DNA of 64,000 nt from Bifiguratus adelaidae (taxonomy: Eukaryota > Mucoromycota > Endogonomycetes > Endogonales): positions 186,001-250,000 of the forward strand of contig MVBO01000011.1 in the NCBI GenBank assembly GCA_002261195.1, written 5' to 3'. Positions 56,808-64,000 of this stretch are shown here, one piece after another. The notes beneath the pieces were generated by a model. That model did no database searches. It was given only the letters and a program-made list of their open reading frames with translations, and was not told the DNA's origin. The position numbers and the translations under genes were made by a program. Numbering within the stretch: the first letter of the stretch is position 1; each line of letters opens with the position of its first letter.

Positions 56808-58474
56808 CTATAGAATACACATACGATAGGCTTCTTGTATGCCTACCCATTCATAAAAGGTTGCCTCTAGTCCCTCTAGTCCTTTTCCAATCAACACAAT
56901 CTTGCTCACGGCCGATGTATCTTGGGCAAACGTTTCCTGCATATCGTAGAGTTCATGAACACCTTGGACAATGATGCGCTTTGGATCCGCCATATCTGGG
57001 GTAAGAATGCCCTTGAGACGGATCACTTGCACTTGTGATTCGGCCAGCGGCACTTGCTTTTCCCACAGAAGTTGCTGGATCCACGCTTCCACTTTGGAAA
57101 TATCCAACTGTGGCGGATTGAATTTGATGCAGATAGTTTGAACAGACTTGGGAATGTTTTTCGTCAGGCAAATGAGCGACATAGCCATTCAAGCGCCCTT
57201 ACCTGATCTAGATGGTGATGATGAGCGTCGTGAGTACAATGTTCGTCGTGCACATGATCTGCTCGTTCAATCTCAGAATCTACGAACATTGGATCTTTGG
57301 TATCGTATGCCCGTAGATCAAGGATCTCGTCCAAAGGAACACTGGTCTCGCCATTAGAGGGACCAATTGACGAAGCGAACGGTGAACTTACTTCGCCCTC
57401 TGTGTTTGAATGACTTGCGCAACCGCATTGATCTCTCTAACAAGTGTCAACTCGTGCGAAACTGCCATAAATTTGCAGCCGCGCCGTACCTGATGTCTTC
57501 GACAACTTCTGCCAGCTCGTATTCGTTAACTAAATCCGTCTTGTTGACCACAATTCGGTCCGCCATGGCGATTTGCCTGTGAAAAGTTTAGTAGGGCAGA
57601 TTAACGAGCGCTTTCCATATGGGCATACTTGACGACCTCGTTCAATGATCCATCGGGTTTGCGTTCATCGATATGCTAAGGCGAGTTCAACTGACTGCTT
57701 TTGCCCGTCCTGCACTCTTCACTCACTCTGACAATATGTTTGGCATCAACCAAGGTAATGATACCATCAAGATAAATGTCGGCTCCCAGCTCGTCATCCA
57801 GCCAAAACATAGACGCAATGGGAGCGGGATCCGCAAGTCCAGTCGTCTCGAGCAAAATGTAATCAAATTTGCCGCGTTTCTTCATGAGATTCTCTATCGC
57901 ACTCACACCACTGTCCCTGTACGCACGCATGTGAGCACTCGTTCAATCCTGATGGTAAAAGTGCATACTTTACAGTGCAGCAGAGGCAGCCATTGTTCAA
58001 TTCCAGCCATTCCTCATATAAAGATCCATCCTGACTAATGGACATTGACTTTTCAATGTCGTTACCTAAGGACATCGTTGAGCGTGCGTCGTGATGGGTC
58101 ATGGTACCTACTTTCACCAAATTCGTTGAGGATAACGGCAATGCGCTTTTCGTGCTTTTCGGTGAGAATGTAGTTTAACAGTGTCGTCTTTCCGCTACCC
58201 AAGAAACCTACGTTTGACCATGTCAGAGAACCGGTCGTCTACAACGTTGCACTTCTTGCTCACCTGTCACTATGGTGATGGGTATCTTTTCCAGCGAACC
58301 GAGAGGTAAAGTCTGATCAGCCCTTGAGGCATTCAATCTAAGTCATTGTCCCGTCTTGTCAGACGAAAAGCTGGTCCTACATATACATATAGACCTAACG
58401 TACCCGCCATGAGCTGTCATGATCTCTCCAGCATCGTCTGCTTCCACCAACACTGGAATGTCTCCATCGTCCAT
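56808..58474 (-). CDS. CobW/ZNG1-type GTP-dependent metal chaperone
   Basis: Multi-exon gene of about 400 aa. The P-loop is [15 protein letters not shown], followed by AVILNEFGE, the metal-binding [25 protein letters not shown] and the base-recognition VVNKTDLV. A histidine-rich loop ([17 protein letters not shown]) precedes the CobW C-terminal domain. ZNG1 proteins deliver zinc to methionine aminopeptidase 1. The usual N-terminal CPELV-like motif that docks on the client appears here as DIPVLVEAD, without the cysteine. It converges on RPT3, 27 bp between stops. Confidence 0.88.
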
Positions 58475-58625
58475 GGCAGCAGTAAGAACGCTTTCCTTTT
58501 TGGATCCATTCAATCTGCGGGTTATCGCCGCTCAGTTTTGAGCTAACTTCTCCCTTAATCTCCATCGGCACTTATAGACTTGGACAAGACAGACGCATCG
58601 CACTGCACCACTCAACACATGCACC

Positions 58626-60809
58626 ATGCCAGGTGCGGAAAGATCTTTACCTCAAGGAGACGATCCGATTCAATCGTCAAGTAACAAGCCGTTCTCGGGG
58701 ATAGAGGAAGACTTGCGAAGACGGCTGCCGCTATACTGGTCAGACTGGAAGGATGGTTTCACGTCTTCTCGAGTCCTGTCTTCGATTGTTTTCATGTTCT
58801 TCTGTCAGATATTACCTGCTGTGACATTTGCCGCTGATTTGACGGATAGCACTCAGCGACAGTATGGAGTAGTCGAGGTATTGTTGAGCACTGGAATTGG
58901 AGGCATCATCTTTTCCATTTTGGCTGGTCAACCGCTTGTCATCATGGGTGTTACTGGTATGTAGCAACACACAGAGAGCGATGATGTCAATGAACACCGT
59001 ATTCTAGGGCCTGTAGCGGTATTTTCGGCTACAGTGTATGAAGTGGCACAAGCTCTGCATCTAGAGTTTCTGCCTTTCATGGGGTGGTCCATGATCTGGG
59101 CTGCCTTGTTCCATTTCATCATTGCCATCTTCAATGTCTGCAATACCCTGAAATATGTGACCCGCTTCAGTTGCGAGATTTTTGGCTGTCTGATCGCGGT
59201 GATTTATATAGTCAAAGGAGGCACGGTAAGTTGGGACCAATGCTTGGGATATGATGGCTTACATATACTGGCTCGACAGGAAATTGCGCGAAATTTTCAG
59301 ACCGGGCCACTGGACGGTGCTCTGTTGTCTCTCCTACTAGCCTTAGGCACCCTTTACATTGCTACAATGCTTGGTTCCGCGCGTCGATGGGATCTATTCA
59401 AAAAGCCGATACGTGCTATTATATCCGATTACGCCGCTGCTGCCGCCATTGTGATTTTTACCGCCATCCCTTGTCTGCCGAAATTATCAACCCTTTCCAT
59501 CACACGCCTTTCCGTACCACCAACCTTTCAGCCTACAACCAATAGACCATGGCTGGTTGATCTGAGTGCTCTGCCTGTTTGGGCAGTTTTTGCCGCCATA
59601 CTGCCTGGGATTGTCCTGACGGTCCTCTTCTACTTTGACCACAACGTATCCTCGTTGCTCACCCAAGCACCCGAGTTCAATCTTCGGAAAGGACCATCCT
59701 TCCATTGGGATTTCTTCGTCCTTGGTGTGTGCACCCTCATTTCCGGATTGATAGGAATACCAGCTCCCAACGGTCTCATTCCACAAGCACCTCTACACAC
59801 TCGGTCGGTTGCACGCATCACCCGCGATCCTTCCAGCAACGCTGAAATCATCTCTGGCGCCATCGAAAACCGCATTTCACCTTTCGGACAGGCATTGTTC
59901 ATTTCACTTACGCTTATACCTCAAATCCTCCACATTCTCGGCTTGGTACCCAGGGCTGTCTTGGCTGGCCTCTTCCTTTACATGGGACTGGAGTCATTTG
60001 TGGGCAACACACTCGCTGAACGGGTAGCACTCTTCTTTCGTGACAAGAACTTGACGCCACCCGGCCTTAATTCCGCCCATGGCATCCCTACCAAGATTGT
60101 CTTTTCGTTCACTGCCATTCAGCTCGTTGCGTTGGGTTTGATCTTCTACATCACCGAATCACCCGCCGCCATCTCTTTTCCTGTCTTCATTCTATTGCTC
60201 CTTCCATTACGGATGTGGGTTCTCCCTCGTATCATGGAACAACGCTGGCTTGAATCCTTGGACGATTATGCCGTTGCTCGAGCTGGTATACAGGTTGCTC
60301 ACGCCGATGAAATCGAAGGCGAGGACGATCCAGGGTTCACTCAGACTTTATCGAGAAGACGCACCGAGACAAGTGCATGGTGCTGTCCTAGTGGTAATGG
60401 AAGTGTCACGGAATTGTCCACAATTACTCCCAGAAGACATACCTTGTCGCGAGACCTACGCGCAACCGACAGCGTTTCTAGAGAAGGCGAGATTGACAGT
60501 GATAGCGAATCCGCTGTCACGGTTTTGGGAGATAATTCCAAGGACGGAGACGAGAAGGCCATGAATGCTAGCGCCCATTCCCCTTTGCATCCTTTCGCCA
60601 ACATTGAGCCTGATTCATCTGTACCGACATTAGCTGTTTTGGATCAAATGAATTCAGTTGAAGTTCCTGGTGTTCGGCGACGAAGCATTGCATTCAACAG
60701 CACACAACGAAAAAGGAGTACCAGCAACAGTTCGGAACATACGCGGCAACGTGAGGTGGTTGCCTCTGGACTGCTAGAGACCACGGAGGGAGACGGCGAA
60801 AACAACTGA
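58626..60809 (+). CDS. BOR1-type borate/anion exchanger (SLC4-like)
   Basis: About 690-710 aa. The cytosolic start leads to LPLYWSDWKDGFTSSR and the first helices (VLSSIVFMFFCQILPAVTFAADLTD), the hallmark of fungal/plant BOR1. Later: GQPLVIMGVTGPVAVFSATVY across intron 58958-59008, GLIGIPAPNGLIPQAPLHTRS and PSAISFPVFILLLLPLR-like final helices, then a long Ser-rich cytosolic tail. BOR1 exports borate across the plasma membrane. A 54-nt stretch (59226-59279) with GTAAGT and CAG ends is a multiple of three and has no stop, so its retention would add 18 residues; orthology suggests it is an intron. Start ATG at 58626. Confidence 0.9.
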
Positions 60810-60933
60810 ATTTGGTCAAGATCATGTATTTTTATGCCATAGTTGATAGATCCGTAGAACGCAGTGCTAGATAGACGCGTGCAATAGTCTAGAAAACTCA
60901 AAAACGCAAAGTTACGGCATGAACTTCCGCTTC

Positions 60934-61583
60934 TCATCTGGATTTTGATGGTTCCGCAACTTGTTCACGCTGATCGCTCGTGTTTGTCTCCTCGCGCTTC
61001 TCGTCGCTTGACGACTCCGGTTTATCTTCAATCACAATTCTTTCGCGAGTCTCCTCCTTGGGCTTCTGAATTTGAATTTGTGCCAAGCCATTTTGTAACG
61101 GGCTGCGATGTCATTCTTGTTGAGTTTCATTGGAAACTTGAATTGGCGCTGGAATAGGCCCGTGCTGCGCTCCCTATTCCACACATGTTGCCCTTGCTTT
61201 TCGGCAGTCGACGCCTCTTCACTTGGTTTCACTCGACCTTCGATCACAAGGGTATTGTTGCCTGCCAACTCGACTTCCAAGTCCTCTTTGGCCAGTCCCG
61301 GGAGGTCAACTTCAATCTACAGGATGTTGTTTTACTGGCATGTACACAATCCTTGCCTTACCAAGAAATCACCATCTGTCTCTACAATGTCAACATCGGG
61401 CTGAAAAAGCTGCTTAAGTGGACAGTAGCTTGGTGGGCGGAGAAGGTGAAGAAGTGGGTCTTCTCGACTGGGATCCTCGATATCTGTCGTTCGATGACCC
61501 ACAGAACTTGTGGCGATCGGTGCACTCGATAAAGGGCGACTGACATCCCTGAAGAGTTCCGGAAGTATCCTAGACAACGCCAT
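60934..61583 (-). pseudogene. HSP20/alpha-crystallin small heat-shock protein with apparent frameshift
   Basis: The first exon starts MALSRILPELFRDVSRPLS and ends FLxx at a GTAAGG donor; the second begins IEVDLPGLAKEDLEVELAG, the alpha-crystallin core, with STGLFQRQFKFPMKLNKN. After NDIAA (about 61100) the frame should give a final strand such as LQNGLAQIQIQKPKEE, but this lies in a different frame (one base missing). In the direct frame the protein ends RRRLAKEL near 61032. The shifted frame stays open to a stop at 60934 and contains the IxI-type IQIQ motif. No intron can bridge the shift. It may be a real mutation, a sequencing error, or a short variant. Confidence 0.75.
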
Positions 61584-61787
61584 GATGCTCTGAGAGAGAG
61601 CATTTTGATAGGGCCTTGAAATGCAGATTTCCGCATAGTCTAGTGATCCTCCATTCTCCATGCAACAGGCATTGCCACATTAGGGAACTCCTGTCGCCTC
61701 GTCCAAAAAAGGTAAAGAGCAAAAGCAGTCACGCGAATATGATGTTGAATGCAGCCTGCGCTTGGTTACCCTCTTTCAACCGCTGCA

Positions 61788-63519
61788 ATGGATGATTTAA
61801 GCAGAGCCAAAAAGGCAGAACTTACGGGTAAGTTGTTTGTGTTGCTTGCATCATCAAAGTGGAGGAGTCTGGAACGACACAAGAGTATATTGTTTGCCCA
61901 TGGAACACTTCGACTTACAAGCCATTTCGTCCAAACGCTAAACCTTATTGGTCTTCTTCTTTTCTGTATAGCCTTTGCCTCCGAGCACGGACTTTCAACA
62001 TCTGGCACCCGAGAAGTTTTGGAGCAACGTATTAGGTACACGTTCCTTCGATAGCACTGCTATTCCAGAAATTCTGGTTCTGACCGATCACTTGCCTTGA
62101 TAATAGACACCATTTGAACGAAACTGGAGCACACCGAAATAGCGAATCTCCTTCGTCCTCCCGTACTTCAAGAGCATCACGGTACACTACTCGTGCCGAG
62201 GCAAGTCCAACGAGCAGGCGAACAACTCAGCGTACAGACGATGCTGAAACGACCCCAAGAAGACGTGGTCGTCCCCAAAAGTAAGCATTATAGTTATCGA
62301 CTGTTGAACTTATTAATCATGCGTATCAAACCCCGCTAGGAGTATGGGCGAAGAAGTTGAGCGAGTCTCAGAGTTCACTTCAGAGGCTGTAGAGAAAGGC
62401 CGGGAAATCGTAGAAGAAGGCGTAGAGCGAGCCAAGGAAGAAAGTCAACCTTTGATTCAAAAGGTACAAGACAACCTTCTCTCCATTTTCAAGAGTGTCA
62501 AGAGCACCAGTCAGGCTGTTGAGTCAGAAGCTGCTGAGGTGGCTGCAGAGAGCACAAAAAGCGCTCGTAGGTCGCGCGCCAGTCGTCATTCTCCGCCTCG
62601 TACAGACGCTGAAAAGCATCTACTCAGTAATCCCGAAGATGAGGAGACGGAAGCCAAGTACCCAGCTATTGTGAGCATCCTGAACACCGTCAGCTCCGTA
62701 AAAGCATTCGCCGAAGAAACCGAGGAACAGGCGCTAGCTGCAGTACAACCAGCCGTTGGACCTCTCGTGCAAAAAGTCCAAAGCAACGTTGCGGAGGTTG
62801 GTGCTGTCGTAGACAAGTGGATTGAGGATGCCAAAGATTATATTGGTATTGGTCAAGGGTGGCAAGGTGTGAAGGATCGTGCTGCGGCAGCACAAGAGGT
62901 GAGTCTTATTCCAATATAATATCTGCGAGTATGTCATTAAAGGCTGCGCAGAAAATGAGCAGTGCGAGCAGCATTGTGCTTGCTATGCTGTTCTACGAAA
63001 TCATAGCCTTCTTCCGAGTTAGCTTGCCTTATGACTATCATGTAAGGTTGACTGTCGATCGCCCCAAAGCATTCTCTTACCAACTTCTTTCAGATCGTCC
63101 TTGGCCCGACTCCTCTTCTCAAGAACATCACCAAGTCACAAACCTTGGATATCTATCTCCCAGATATCTATCTACTTATTACACGCGAATTCTGGGCATT
63201 TCTCTTCGTATACGTTAGCTTTTTTGTGGCCATCCCGGCTCTCTTTGCGTACTGGATCAACCCAGATTTGCTTGCTCATGACGCAAAACATCGCGACAAA
63301 TATCGAAACTTTTCCGCACTTTCATTTTGCGTCGCCCGGGTGGTAATGCTTATCATCAGCCAAATGGGCGTGCGCCAATCTGAAGGGTGGCTGGGATGGA
63401 GCAGTGGTAACTGGGGCATCGTGCAACAAGTCATGGAAATGATTGGCAAAGGAAGTTTAGGCGTCGGTAGTGTCGTCAGCGGCATCTTTGCCATTGTAGA
63501 GGCTGTTGTCCAGTCCTGA
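61788..63519 (+). CDS. SAP-domain, AT-hook, C-terminal membrane protein (nuclear envelope type)
   Basis: Multi-exon gene, about 440-460 aa. The N-terminus after splicing, SRAKKAELTAFASEHGLST followed by REVLEQRI, is a SAP DNA-binding motif. Next is a Ser/Arg-rich linker with PRRRGRPQK, an AT-hook core. A helical, charged region (EKGREIVEEGVERAKEE) precedes three to four hydrophobic segments (IVLAMLFYEIIAFF, AFLFVYVSFFVAIPALFAYW, CVARVVMLIISQMG). DNA-binding N-terminus plus C-terminal helices suggests an inner-nuclear-membrane tether, an inference. The first intron (61828 to about 61969) is unusually long for this window. Confidence 0.8.
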
Positions 63520-63633
63520 GATGTCGACTAGTCATCACTGTCATTTTTATGTAATCAGTTTATTATCGATAAATAGTAATAATGTCATCAAAAGCTGGTA
63601 TCCATAAGAGTTCACATGGCAATTTCGGGTCCT

Positions 63634-63979
63634 TTAGTGCAAAACGCATCCTTCACCATCACTGAGCACATTCAGTGCGATCAAGACAACGTCAATAATC
63701 CACCAAATGCCTCCCAATCCTCCAGCTAATAACAGCATTAGCATTGTCTATCTAACGACGTTGATGACTTACTGATGAGCTTGAGAATGCCAAGGAAGAC
63801 ATATCCGAGGTAGAATCGATCCACGCTGTACACGAAATAGTGAGTTTTACAATCCTCGTGATGCAAGGCTTCTTTACATACCCCAATGGACCTAGGAAGA
63901 TGGACAAGAGCAAGGCAAGGAACCAATGCCTGTCGGAAACGCAAATTTCCTCGTAATGCTTGTTTGCGTCGTACTCCAT
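63634..63979 (-). CDS. TM2-domain membrane protein
   Basis: Three exons, about 85-90 aa as seen. Starts MEYDANKHYEEICVSDRHW; first helix FLALLLSIFLGPLG, the turn VDRFYLGYVFLGILKLI (the DRF-type motif of TM2 domains), and the second helix GGLGGIWWIIDVVLIALN. TM2 proteins are small two-helix membrane proteins of unclear role. The ATG at 63979 is near the window end, so an upstream exon outside the window cannot be excluded. Convergent with the SAP gene, 114 bp between stops. Confidence 0.82.
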
Positions 63980-64000
63980 GCCAAGGCCAAGAAAATTGCC

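Noticed and set aside
1-64000. CRISPR array, rRNA genes, insertion sequences, operons
   Set aside because: This is an intron-rich fungal nuclear sequence; no regular spacer repeats, rRNA-like blocks or transposase domains were found by eye.

Overview
The window is nuclear DNA from a fungus. Genes are densely packed on both strands and are broken by many short GT-AG introns, mostly 45-60 nt, with GTAAGT-like donors and a branch site close to the acceptor. The gene set includes fungal proteins such as MET30/sconB, MRD1, a con-10-type KGG protein, a BOR1-type transporter and an LSB5-like VHS/GAT protein. An RNF121 homologue, a half-size ABCA transporter and fungal small-zinc-finger genes hint at a lineage outside typical Ascomycota, but I cannot place it more precisely. 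Coordinates below are spliced-gene spans; exon boundaries were read by eye from splice signals and protein-family similarity.

Layout. 1-6.2 kb: RNF121-like ER membrane protein (cut by the left edge), NSE2 SUMO ligase, LSB5-like trafficking adaptor and an IQ/coiled-coil protein. 6.4-11.7 kb: two tandem FAD aromatic monooxygenases with a decayed first exon of a third copy between them. 11.8-20 kb: BRCT-domain protein, YAE1, a metallo-beta-lactamase-fold hydrolase and MRD1, whose start codon is split by an intron. 20-23.3 kb: ABCA half-transporter and a small zinc finger. 23.7-25.8 kb: gene-poor. 25.8-34.3 kb is accessory in flavour: a small orphan, a secreted KNH-like protein, a 3.5-kb adenylate-forming reductase (A-T-R), a con-10-like stress protein and an amino-acid/choline/GABA permease. 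34.8-36.8 kb: a stand-alone ubiquitin-binding zinc finger lying 6 nt downstream of, and in frame with, the CDC14 phosphatase. 36.8-42.6 kb: gene-poor DNA, then three tandem GNAT acetyltransferase copies (two intact, one decayed) and a tiny CCHC-knuckle protein. 42.7-64 kb: a conserved housekeeping block of MET30/sconB, BSD protein, XLF/NEJ1, an unknown gene, PRP31, SET2, CMC4, RPT3, a CobW/ZNG1 GTPase, BOR1, a frameshifted HSP20, a SAP/AT-hook membrane protein and a TM2 protein.

Functional themes are genome maintenance (NSE2, BRCT protein, XLF), RNA processing (MRD1, PRP31), chromatin and the cell cycle (SET2, CDC14, MET30), and proteostasis and metal handling (RPT3, RNF121, HSP20, CMC4, YAE1, ZNG1). 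The accessory part is marked by tandem duplication followed by decay (monooxygenases, GNATs) and by TATA boxes 32-36 nt before the ATG. The most unusual observations are the in-frame CDC14-TGA-zinc-finger arrangement, the duplicated 4-codon uORFs whose stop overlaps the GNAT start, start codons sitting on splice junctions, and the frameshifted HSP20.
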